Below are positions 54,199-64,000 of a stretch of DNA of 64,000 bases, in pieces. Within the stretch, counting starts at the first letter, position 1; the number at the start of each line of letters is the position of its first letter. A program made the translations under genes and the position numbers. A model generated the notes under the pieces. It did no database searches and was not told the origin of the DNA. It saw only the letters and a program-made list of their open reading frames with translations. Location of the stretch: positions 3,620,096 through 3,684,095 of the forward strand of contig CM035310.1 in NCBI GenBank assembly GCA_002900995.3. Reading direction: 5' to 3'. Source of the stretch: Ganoderma boninense. Taxonomy: Eukaryota; Basidiomycota; Agaricomycetes; Polyporales; Polyporaceae.

Positions 54199-54738
54199 CC
54201 GACCATAAAATTGATCTCGATTAGAGATAGCGCATCATACAGGTTGCTTCCGTCCTTCGACCCCCACAACGTTAACGCAAATTTTCAAGGACGGAGGGGG
54301 CGTCATGATTGGTAGTTGAATACCCTACGCCTGCGGGTCGGATATGCATACTGCACAGCGTCTCTTGCCGATGCTGAGGCCAATAGCGGATCCGATGGGC
54401 CTAAGACGTGAATTCTCCGATGATTCGCCCGATGATACGGAGCCTCGGGAGCGGGGGCCGGACCAGGTTGTAAGTATACCATGTGCAAGCGGAGCCTGAG
54501 TCGCACCTTGCGTATCCTGCGAGTCGTGCCGCGTCATACCGTATACGAAACTTCGGTGGCGCCGTAGCCCAGCGCAAGTACACTATGAAGCAGAATATTC
54601 TTGGTGTAGATGTCAGTACGCCGGTCAAAAGAGCCCAAGACCAACTTCACGCAGATCCGGGCTCCAGAGAGCCACGCTTCTCGTCTCCTCAACATTGAAG
54701 CAGTCCGCCGCTGGGTTCTCCGGGGCGGACGCGTTCCA

Positions 54739-55162
54739 GCTAGCTGCAAAAACATAGCTCGACCTGGCCCGCGCGAGCGGGCGTGGCATGTTTGGCTACC
54801 TTCCCGAAATGGTCGGCCCAGGCAGGGATCTCGTCGCAGGACCTCACCGTCCGAGGGCGTCTCGGGATGCCAACGCTCGAAATTTCGGCGCGTGGGGTCG
54901 AGTCTTCCGTAGCGCCTTAGGCGTTTGGCCAACAACTACCTCCACCGAGCTTGGAGGAGTTTGAGGAGGCGGTTTTTTTGAATCAAACTGATGGATGGAT
55001 AACGCATACCTCTTAGACTAAAAACTGTGATGCCCAGCTTCGCCCGAGGGTCAATACAAGCCTAAAGTTCGAGCGCCTCTCGCTACTATTTCGGGCAGGT
55101 AGCCAAATATGCCACGCCCGCTCGCGCGGGCCAGGTCGAGCTATGTTTTTGCAGTTAGCTGT
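54739..55162. mobile_element. Small inverted-repeat element (MITE-like)
   Basis: Arms of about 70 bp (54739-54810 and 55092-55162) are near-identical inverted copies beginning CAGCTAGCTGC / CAGCTAACTGC, with few mismatches. The GC-rich arm core itself contains a self-complementary CCCGCGCGAGCGGG-type stretch. The 280-bp interior has no coding motif. I could not see a clear target duplication, so the exact ends and superfamily are uncertain. Confidence 0.6.
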
Positions 55163-55436
55163 CAGTGTTACGTTATGATTCAGGGACCTACGCGGTAGAG
55201 CCTAGAGCATGTATCGCCATCAGCGGACTGGTCAAAACAGAGGACGCATCAGGGACGCACTGATTTCTTTCTGGGGTTTGTACTTGGCATCATCATCCAG
55301 GAGCCGACGGTCGAGGCTGCGACAAGCGATCCCGGCCCCTGTGTGCCGAGCAGAAGGTTGGGAGGATCAGGGCAGGCCACCGTGGCCTTGACTACAGCCG
55401 GCTACGTCTATGCAAGCCTGTGGAGCCTGATCCGGG

Positions 55437-55957
55437 TAAGGCTGAACGTAGGTCGACCTGTAGGTGATTGGGATCTGAACCTGTAGGTTTGGTCACTTTC
55501 AGAGGTCTGATTGGGATCTGTATGAATCAAATCAACTTTTGACCTACAACCTATAGGTTGTAAACCTGTAAATCACAGGTCAAATCATTGATTTGATTTA
55601 AATACCAAACATAGTAGTCTTAGAGCTTCTATTCAAGGTTATAGGTTGGTATTGAGTGTTATTAGCATTATCTATGCCTAACATATGCTTATAGATACAG
55701 AATTAAGCCATATAAAGACATATTACCTACCAAAACCCTCAATATATACTATTTTTAGCTATTGAAATGTGAATCAACCTGTAGGTGACCTAGATTTAAA
55801 CCTACAAATCCAAATCACTTTTTCCAAGATGGCTGATTCTGATTCATATCTGATTCATAGCACAGGTACCTACAACCTACAGGTCACAACCTACAGGTTT
55901 ATATACAGGTTCAAGCCAGGTCAACCTGTATAAATCATTGACCTACGTTCAGCCTTA
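55437..55957. mobile_element. AT-rich inverted-repeat element with 8-bp target duplication
   Basis: 521 bp. Terminal inverted repeats TAAGGCTGAACGTAGGTC (18 bp) at both ends. Flanked by GATCCGGG on each side (55429-55436 and 55958-55965), an 8-bp duplication. The interior is far more AT-rich than its surroundings and filled with variants of ACCTGTAGGT and its complement. Short TIRs and 8-bp duplications are characteristic of hAT-like non-autonomous elements; P-type and a few other superfamilies also make 8 bp. Confidence 0.82.
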
Positions 55958-56333
55958 GATCCGGGAGATAAAGCGTGAAGACCAGAGCCAAGTTCGAGTA
56001 AGAGTTGCACTGCTTTGACGCGCGAGGAGTCACCGCAGGTGGGTCGAGCGAGCTAATAGGGCTGCCAGTAGTACTTAGTACTCCACCACTCAGCCTAGCA
56101 TGCCGGGCTTAGAGAAAATGTGAACCATACCATTGGGGATCGCTATACACTGTACCAGAATCCGAGAGCGATCAAGGCCGTGAGAAACCTCATCATGATC
56201 GTAAGCTGCATTCGCCGACACTTATATCTGATATCTGAAAGGTCGAGAACAGAGATGACTTCATCGGTGGGATCCTGAGGACGAAGCGTACCGTACATGA
56301 AGAAACCAAGGACAAGGAGAGATCATCGTGGAG

Positions 56334-57447
56334 CTAATTTGCCGCACCGCTGCTCCCCCACCTCTCGACCGTAATCCCAAATACCTTCGGCAAGTCTGCC
56401 CAAAACTTGCGTTGTTCCCGCGCATTCCGCGCCAGCAGCTCCTTCTCGCATTCCGGACAGATAAAGCGCTCCTTGGAAGTCCCGTGACCCACCGCTCGAA
56501 TCCACTTGGCCCAGTTGATAATGAGATCGTGTTTAAAAATGGTTTTGTGGTGAACGAGGAAACTGCAGCTGGCGTGCAGACCGTAATTGCAACTCTCACG
56601 GTCCTGGCAGGTCTCACTGGGTATCGGGTCGAAGACGGCCGCCATGACTTGAGAGTTGCGTTCGAGGAGCGCGGACTGGGCCGCGAAGCACCTTCGGAGG
56701 TCGTCCGGGGACAGATGTTCGATGGTACCCTCTTCTCGCTTCTGGCCGTCAAGGACCGCTTCACGCAATGAGTTACGTTGTAGAAATGCGAGGGGGAGCA
56801 GAGACGGCGTGTTGGTCAGTCTTGCGAGGTTTATGGCAGCTATACCGTGCTTCCCAGAGGCGCTACTGGTTTTTCTGTGTTTCTCGTAGCGACCAAAGTC
56901 AGACGGGAAGTAGAAGTCGCGAAGAAAGAGTAGAGCTTGGTGTTGTATGTCCGCGACATGGTATTTGTGGGCAATGCGGATCACCGCTGCGACCTCGTCG
57001 AACGAGAGTTCGGTAGAACTTGAAGCATCATGAGAGTAGAAGCTGCAAATGGCGATAACATCAAGTCAGTATAAATGTTGCTTAGCTACGTACGATCACG
57101 TAGGCTTACCGCTTCCGAGACACTGGAAGGAGGACTCAGAGGAAGTGAGCAAGGTCTTGAGGGGAGTCAGACAAGTGCACGGTGGGGCAGCCGTCGTATG
57201 TCTCATCTGCGCTCGCGCACGACGAAAGAAGCATGTCGGAGAACACTGTAGACTGGGAGGCGATTAGCCCGCGGTATATCCTAAAAGTGGTGTCGCGTGC
57301 GATGAGGACGAGGTTTCCGTCGTCGAACCAAAGTTCATCGTGCCGCTTGAGGTCCTGGAGAGAGATAGCCAGAGAAGTTGAGAAGGACACGGAAGAGTCA
57401 TCGCCGTCAATATAAGTGCGTTTCAATGGACCTGCATCCACCGACAT
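56334..57447 (-). pseudogene. BTB/POZ gene with one in-frame TGA (BTB-5)
   Basis: Exons 57447-57110 and 57042-56334 (GTAAGC/CAG, phases agree) would give about 348 residues. BTB core: DELWFDDGNLVLIARD, FRIYRGLIASQSTVFSDML, CPTVHLSDSPQDLAHFL. The C-terminal unit has IRIAHKYHVADIQHQAL, IEHLSPDDLRRCF, CPECEKELLARNAREQR. The only lesion is TGA at 57136-57138 between AHFL and VLLPVSRKR. Paralogs have Arg there in LLRVLIP and LLRILLP, which suggests CGA to TGA. The intact second exon suggests recent loss, recoding in some strains, or a base-call error. It stands tail-to-head with BTB-6. Confidence 0.75.
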
Positions 57448-57810
57448 AACTGAAGTGGGACCGCTGCTGGAGACGAGGCAGTAGAGCTTGTCGCTGACGT
57501 GTTGATGATCGTTACATAATGCCACTACGAAGACCCCGAAGACCCCCCACGAGCGGTTCTGTTTCGTCCATCTCCGCAGGCCTCCCTTTCTCCGAATGTG
57601 TCTGATTTAACTTGTAGAGCACAATCAGTTTGAAGCAGTGTCAATCTAGGCTAGGCTAAAACCACTAAGTTCAGGTATATTGGAGGAAGGTAGTAGCGGA
57701 TAGTACGGGTCCAGGCGGGACTTCCGATTTGGATGTCTTTTCGATAGTTATAACATGCACAGTGGCCATGAGGGAGGGTACCTATATACTCAGAGAGATC
57801 CAACCTCTAA

Positions 57811-58893
57811 TTACGCAGCGACACTCCCACCCTTCTTTCCCCACCCTGGCACAGAGACCCCGAAGACGCCCGGGAGCTTATCCCACAGCTCTATCCTCGC
57901 CTTCCTGTCCCGTTCGAGGAGCTCCATCTTGCACCCATCGCAGATACCGTGGCTCGAAGCTCTTGTGGAGATGATGGATTTCCAGCTCCCCAAGGCACCG
58001 CATTCGACCACCAGCGACAGACAACATGTCACCAGTGACTGTCCCATCTCGCGGAGCGCTGTGCGGCACTTGTTGACGCTCGCACACTCCGTGCTTGGCT
58101 GGTCGTGGAATACCTTGAAGAACATTCACGCTCCTTCTCTGCAGAGTGTCTCCCGGGACGCGAAACATATCTTAAGATCATCGGTAGAGAGATGCTCGAT
58201 GCGGCCGTCTTCTCTCTTCCAGCCGTCCAGAACATCTGATCCGAGGTTGCAGCATATGTAGAGGGCAGTGGGCAGTATGGAGGTTGTGTTCGTCAGGCGC
58301 GCTATGTTCACCGCACCAATAGCGTGAACGGGGCTTGGGGCAATGGATTTGCAGCGCTTTCCAGAAATCCATCCGCCGAAGCTTTGCGGATATCGTTGCC
58401 GCAGCAGGTCTAACGCTTGTCCCTCGACGTCCTGGATATGATACTTGTGCGACAGACGCGCCTGCGCAGCCACTTCTTCGAACGAGTGTTTCTGCATTGC
58501 TCCGACAGAGTGCGGTCTAGACAAGCAGATTGTCAGCGAATTGCCTCTCCAATATTTGGATACGCCTCACCGTTGCCAAGCTGTTGGCAATAGGATGCGA
58601 AGCAGGTAGGCAAGCTCCTGCGGCGTGTCGGAGAGCCTCACAACAGGACATCCTTCGAAGCTTTCATTGTCATCCTCACTCGGACAGGAGAACATGTCGC
58701 TGAATACGGTCGACTGTGCGGCGAGGAGGCCCCGATAGACTCGGAAACCGACATTGCCAGCTACGAGGATGATGTTACCGTCCGGGAACCAGATTTCGCC
58801 GTGCGGGGTGATCTTCTTGCATGCGTCAGGACTGGGACTTGGGAGGGTGAGAGTGGATGCCGAAGCGAGACTGGCGGCTGAAGATGTCTCCAT
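57811..58893 (-). pseudogene. BTB/POZ gene with one in-frame TGA (BTB-6)
   Basis: Exons 58893-58571 and 58516-57811 (GTGAGG/TAG, phases agree) span about 342 codons. BTB core: GEIWFPDGNIILVAGNVG, FRVYRGLLAAQSTVFSDMF, CPVVRLSDTPQELAYLL. C-terminal unit: ARLSHKYHIQDVEGQAL, IEHLSTDDLKICFASRE, CDGCKMELLERDRKAR. Translation is interrupted once, by TGA at 58126-58128, between REGA and MFFKVF. Downstream the frame is clean to the normal stop at 57811. A truncated product keeping the whole BTB domain could still be made. Confidence 0.75.
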
Positions 58894-59029
58894 GAGCGAT
58901 GATGGGGGAGTGTTGGCGAGGTACAATACGTGCAGGAAGACACGAAGATTCCTGGGATATATGGGACTGCGGAGCAATGCCTCGCGGGAGACACGCTGCT
59001 TCCCCTCGGCCCTACCAGATTAATTTCAG

Positions 59030-61519
59030 CACCTGAGCGTCACCATTCCCCCAGCTAACTTAGCTACGTGGGAAGGTCGCCATAACGTAGCTAACTAGCT
59101 AGGCTTATCCCTAGATTTACCACCCAGCAGTTCACCCAGCACCCAGCAGTTACCTTGCGGGAGCCCCCAAGTACCCTCCCGAGCCCGACAGTCGCGGCGT
59201 TCCCGCCATCGTCTCGTACGATCGCGCGCCCGCGCTCCCACGCGTCCATCATCTCCTGACGTCGCTTCCCACCGCTTGCGGCCTTGTTGCCGCCGTCGCC
59301 TACCCATCTCTGCTCACTGTTGCCCACAGTGAGCACCCATATCTCCCCCTCCTGCCCACCCTTTGATGTTGTTCTTTTTGTATTCCCACTAATATATGTA
59401 TTTATAGTCTATTGGTAACAATAATACGACCCCTTTCCCGGCTACTTATGTGCTGAACTATGCAGATCAACGAAGCTATAGCGAGCTCAAATCCTGGATA
59501 AATGCCATGAAATAAAGTGCGCCTGGTGCGCATTACGAAGACCTTTCTAACGAGCCCTCAAGCACGAAAATCTGTCCAGTGGATGTGGCGGGGTGCACAA
59601 GCCTCTATGGGGGGCAAGTGGTCTATCTATCCTGACGAGTTTCTATCTGTTTCCCTTCGTTGTTTTTGTGTATAGTAGCCTTGCATAACTCAAACAAGAA
59701 TAAGGTATTTGCGCAACATGTGCATCCTATGCATTGGTACAGTGGTGCTATTGATGGCCAGCCACTGAAACTTTGCCCCCCTCATAGTGTATGCATACCT
59801 TACTGTATGTGCATTGAGTACCATTAGTTATAATGTGCTCAAATGTAAATTTCTAACGGTGTATTGATCATGATTTTGCACCCGCTGGAACCCTCGCACC
59901 AACCACCCTCTCCTCGTACCCCTAGTACCTACCAGTAAGCACCCAATATCTTTTTTAATTCGATGGCGCGTCAAGGCGGTCCTTCTGTTTCTTATTTGGA
60001 TGAAGAAGTGCTATCATATTATGCCATTGGTATTCTTATCGCTGCATATAATAGTGCGTAGGGTGGTTATCAGTCCACACCAGCTGTTTGCAGTATATCA
60101 ATACAATGTTAGCTGCGATAATAAACTGTATTCGAGAATATGGTAGAGATGAGTTGTAGCTTTCAAACGCACCTAGAATCATAGAGAACGGACAAGTTTG
60201 TGATGAGATATGCTTGAAATGGCATGATGGCTACCATTTGCACAGCTATGGCGTAAGATTGTAGTCGAAAATCCGACCAACTGGCTGCTCCGACCTAGTT
60301 GTCCATACTGTTCAGTCTATAACTTGGGATCACCTCCACGGATTTCCATGATTGTGGGCTTGTTGAAAAGCGATTTTTTGAGTGTACCATATCGCTCTGA
60401 GTATTCTGTTATTTAAAGCATCCAGGTGACACGGTAAGACTGAATGTAGTGAACATAGTGGCTGATAGATTGGGTTTGTCAATAAAGCTATCTTGTTGCA
60501 GGGTGCTCTCAGATGAGGTTCAAATAGGTATATTCATACTATACATATATACGGCACTATTATAAAATATGACCGCCTCGATGCGCCATCCGATTAAGAA
60601 AGATATTGGGCGCTCGCTGGTGGGTGGGGGTAGGAGGAGAGGGTAGTTGGTGCGAGGGTTCCAGTGGTCCTAAAATCATGATCTATACGCCATTAAAAAG
60701 CTCTGAGCAAGTACATTCCAACTATGTACATACGATGGTCATAAAATAAGGTATTCATGTGCTAAGAGGGGGGCGAGGTTCTAGTAGTTGGCCATCAATG
60801 GCTCACCCATACCAGTGCGCACAATTTCTGGATGGTGCAAATGCTCTACTCTTATCGCACTTAGTTGAGCCTATAAGACGCAAAAACAACGAAGGGAAAC
60901 AGATAGAAACTCGTCAGGATAGATAGACCACTTGCCCCCCATAGAGGCTTGTGCACCCCGCCACATCCACTGGACAGATTTTCGTGCTTGAGGGCTCGTT
61001 AGAAAGGTCTTCGTAATGCGCACCAGGCGCACTTTATTTCATGGCATTTATCCAGGATTTGAGCTCGCTATAGCTTCGTTGATCTGCATAGTTCAGCACA
61101 TAAGTAGCCGGGAAAGGGGTCGTATTATTGTTACCAATAGACTATAAATACATATATTAGTGGGAATACAAAAAGAACAACATCAAAGGGTGGGCAGGAG
61201 GGGGAGATATGGGTGCTCACTGTGGGCAACAGTGAGCAGAGATGGGTAGGCGACGGCGGCAACAAGGCCGCAAGCGGTGGGAAGCGACGTCAGGAGATGA
61301 TGGACGCGTGGGAGCGCGGGCGCGCGATCGTACGAGACGATGGCGGGAACGCCGCGACTGTCGGGCTCGGGAGGGTACTTGGGGGCTCCCGCAAGGTAAC
61401 TGCTGGGTGCTGGGTGAACTGCTGGGTGGTAAATCTAGGGATAAGCCTAGCTAGTTAGCTACGTTATGGCGACCTTCCCACGTAGCTAAGTTAGCTGGGG
61501 GAATGGTGACGCTCAGGTG
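59030..61519. mobile_element. Foldback element with long inverted arms and 8-bp target duplication
   Basis: 2,490 bp between exact copies of AATTTCAG (59022-59029 and 61520-61527). The two ends begin CACCTGAGCGTCACC and are nearly perfect inverted copies for about 645 bp (59030-59673 against 60876-61519). More diverged inverted homology continues for roughly another 300 bp toward the centre. The centre (about 59990-60560) is AT-rich and non-coding. The only sizeable frames are mirror copies of one 81-codon ORF in each arm (59091-59336 and 61213-61458), with no recognised domain. An 8-bp duplication suggests mobilisation by a hAT-type (or other 8-bp) transposase. It sits between BTB-6 and seven-helix gene H. 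Confidence 0.85.
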
Positions 61520-61840
61520 AATTTCAGCTTCGAGCTGCAGGGAGACCTGCCTTTAATGGACATCGTCGCAATCCAGTCGCAGCAGTGCCGTACCTGGAAA
61601 TAAAGAGTTCTGAACTGCCGCAGCAACGCTTTCGACCGGGTGCATGCGACACGAACGGCCACGCGTGCAGCGTAGCAAAGACGACGTCAATAATGCTGCA
61701 TACAGTAAGATAGCTATCGAGTTAGTTCACTTCATGTAATGGACACCGCCGAAAGTAAGTCCCTGAGCATAAACGAGACTGGGAAACAGAACAGTAAGGC
61801 CAGCTTCTTCCGAAAACAAGATCGCACCACCACGCACCTC
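61520..61840. other. No gene seen
   Basis: 321 bp between the right target duplication of the foldback element and the stop of gene H; presumably 3' flank of gene H. Confidence 0.5.
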
Positions 61841-63519
61841 TCACACCGCCTCCCCTGGCAGAACGCGCACCCCACGATCCAACTCCTCCAACCGATTCGG
61901 CGACAGGAGAACCGGAACCGGAACGAAAACGGGGACGGGAATTGGAACGGGAGCAAATACCAACGACTCCACGCTTGTCCTCGGGCTCGCACTCGCGCTC
62001 ACGCTCTTCGAGCCGTCCCTCGCAATGTCGAGCACGCCGCCCTCGAGCTTGTCCTCCCCGAGCTTGTCTTTGTCCAGGTACCCGAACCCATACGGTTTTG
62101 GCGAGCCGAGCGCCCGCAGGATCGACGGGTGCCCAGCGCCGTCGCGGTCCACGTATGTCGCGGACGACGCCGTCTGCCGCGAGCGCGAGTCCCCGCCGGT
62201 CTCGGTCAGCTGGAAGTTCGGGTCGGTGCGCGTCCCGTCGCGCGCGAGGTTCGCCGCGATGCGGATGGCGATGAACGAGAACGCGAGGCCCTGTATAGGA
62301 CGTCTGTCAGCTCCGGCCCAATCACGCTCCCCCGCACGCGAAAGCGAAAGCGACGCAGGAGAGGAGGGAGACACGAAAAGAATTCGAAGGGGAGGGGGGG
62401 GGAAGGGAGGGGGCACACGCACGATGAGGGCGGGAAGACGTTGAGGCACGTGGGGTAGCCGACGTCGGTGCTGTTGACGAAGGTGATGACGAGCGAGACG
62501 GCGGCGGCGGAGTAGATCGCGGTCGACTGCACGGTCGCCTCGAGCACCTTCCACAGTTTGAGTTTGTGGCCCTGGAGGTAGACGCCGTGGAAGTCGCGCG
62601 TGATGCGGAACACCTTGAGCATGATGCACACTGCACGCGCGGGGTTTCAGCAAGTACTAGTACGACTGAATGCGCCCTGGACCGGAGGGCGGCTGCGAGT
62701 AGCGGTGGCTCACCTGTGCAGATGACGTTCAGGATGAGCGAGAGGGCATAAAACACGACGGACATGTAGAAACCGGCGACGCCGAGGAAGGCGCACGCAA
62801 ACCCGACGACTTCCGGTGGTGCCACTCTGCGTGAGTTGTCGTCCTGAAAGGCGCGTGCCAGAGATATGCACGCACCTGCATCCCCAACAAGTAGGATCGA
62901 AGGTACAACGATCACAGGCCAATGCCTGCTGTAGACCCGGAACAAGCGGTAGATCTAGCGAAGCCCCCTGGGTCAAGGGAGTGCGCAGCAGGGAGGGCTA
63001 GCATTTGGCGCACCATGAATCCATCTCCGATCAACGTCTGCGTAACATACATCACGAACTTCGCCTCCTCCCAGGCCTTGGGAGCATGCGAGAACCCTCT
63101 TCGCGCGATGACAACATCAAAGGCGATATGCTGTGTCCAGGACGGCGTCGTGAGCTGGTACCAGCACCACCCTTCGCAGCCAGACGACGACGCCAGAGAG
63201 CAAAATAACGCACCAGAAGAGACAAGACGAACATAATCGTGTTGGCCGCGAACAGAACGATGGTCGAGGTCTGCCTCCGCGCCGACGGGTGTGCGCGGCC
63301 CAGGATGAGCCACGAGCCATAGGCGTACGTGCACACAAAGGCGCCGAACAGCACGACCTCGACCGCGAACGCGGCAACATAGAACCTCCTCGAGGCGGGG
63401 CCCACGAACGTCTGTCAGTGTCGGCCAAGACAATATCCATCAACGGTGATAGGCGCGTGGTTGCAGCAGCAGGATGCACTCACCGCGGCAGCGTTCAGGG
63501 AGGGCGTTCCATCCGACAT
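61841..63519 (-). CDS. Seven-helix membrane protein H (possible 1-base frameshift)
   Basis: Seven exons run from the ATG at 63517-63519 (MSDGTPSLNAAA, GTGAGT donor) to a stop at 61841. Landmarks: AVEVVLFGAFVCTYAYGSW, FVMYVTQTLIGDGFMV, FRVYSRHWPVIVVPSI, FLGVAGFYMSVVFYALSLIL, LEATVQSTAIYSAAAVSLVI, CLNVFPP, and GLAFSFIAIRI. The last exon is a long tail of about 130 residues with a Pro/Val-rich stretch. At the end of exon 6 one base is missing relative to F (TTCCCGCCCTCATC against a 15-base equivalent). The usual acceptor would then be out of frame, but an acceptor 14 bp upstream (CTGACAG) restores it, adding Arg-Pro-Ile-Gln. The gene may therefore still be functional. Confidence 0.75.
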
Positions 63520-64000
63520 GGAAGGTGGTCGAAAAGAAGACGAAGAAAAATCCGCGCGAGGCCAGGGTCCGAAGGGGCGGGATGGGGGAGTTGCGGGGAC
63601 GGCTGCGCAGGGGGAATATATGGCATTCATGCGGCATCTCTGGGACGAGGCGCGCGCGGCGAGGGACGACGCCAGCCGCAGAGTGGCAGCAGGCGCTGCA
63701 CCGGTCCTGCCGCATATCGAAGCTTCCGCTATACAGTCGTGGAGTTGGCGGTCGCTGGGTTCGTGCCGCATGACCCGTGAGTTTGATTGTGCGCCCACTG
63801 TGAGCTACTTATCCGGAACGCACGGGACGCTTTACAGCCCTGCGTGCTAGTGCGCGCCGACACGCCACCGAGCGGGAAGTGGGTTCGAGGTGCTTGAGGC
63901 GGTGGTTCTAACGGTCGGGGACATTCCTGCAGAGAAAGGAGAAGACATCGCAGTCGATGACGGTAAGCTGCACGACTCAATACGAAGCCCAAAACTGCGT
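63520..64000. other. No gene seen
   Basis: Upstream of gene H to the window edge. A plus-strand frame (63446-63850) overlaps exon 1 of gene H in antisense and shows no motif. Likely the promoter of gene H. Confidence 0.4.

Noticed and set aside
59091..59336. 81-codon ORF in the foldback arm as a transposase gene
   Set aside because: Too short, no DDE or zinc-finger pattern, and simply mirrored in the other arm; kept only as part of the repeat.

Overview
The window looks like nuclear DNA of an agaricomycete basidiomycete, probably a polypore-like wood-associated fungus (inference). Host genes are GC-rich and split by short GT-AG introns of about 45-65 bases. The gene content fits: expanded BTB/POZ and seven-helix membrane protein families, a HET-domain gene, an F-box gene, a chromodomain-type Ty3 retrotransposon, and many small inverted-repeat elements. 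There is one 100-base assembly gap at 16869-16968.

Layout. 1-16 kb: the 3' end of a seven-helix gene (A), a decayed BTB gene, a small TA-flanked inverted-repeat element, the 3' half of a carboxylesterase, an F-box gene, an intact BTB gene, a HET-domain gene and seven-helix gene B. 15.7-26.6 kb: seven-helix gene C, split in its sixth recognisable exon by a 9.3-kb Ty3-type LTR retrotransposon with identical 207-bp LTRs, a 5-bp target duplication and an extra 948-residue ORF after pol. 28.5-32 kb: two ordinary metabolic genes, a soluble epoxide hydrolase and an acireductone dioxygenase. 34.6-47.3 kb: seven-helix genes D, E (nonsense codon), F and G around a double-BTB fusion gene and a BTB pseudogene. 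48.1-54.2 kb: a 6,075-bp DNA transposon with perfect 98-bp terminal inverted repeats and a 5-bp target duplication. It carries a DDE integrase-like transposase and, on the opposite strand, a multi-exon alpha-type protein kinase with three zinc-ribbon-like units. 54.7-61.5 kb: two small inverted-repeat elements, two BTB genes each broken by one in-frame TGA, and a 2.5-kb foldback element with long inverted arms and an 8-bp target duplication. 61.8-63.5 kb: seven-helix gene H.

The region is best read as an accessory block in which two lineage-expanded families, eight seven-helix copies and six BTB loci, are interleaved, duplicated, fused and broken, and in which mobile elements have inserted recently. 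The strongest candidate for something undescribed is the kinase-carrying transposon at 48124-54198. Next are the extra ORF of the retrotransposon and the double-BTB gene. Exon boundaries were worked out by eye from splice signals, reading phase and comparison between the paralogs in the window. Family names rest on remembered motifs, not on a database search.
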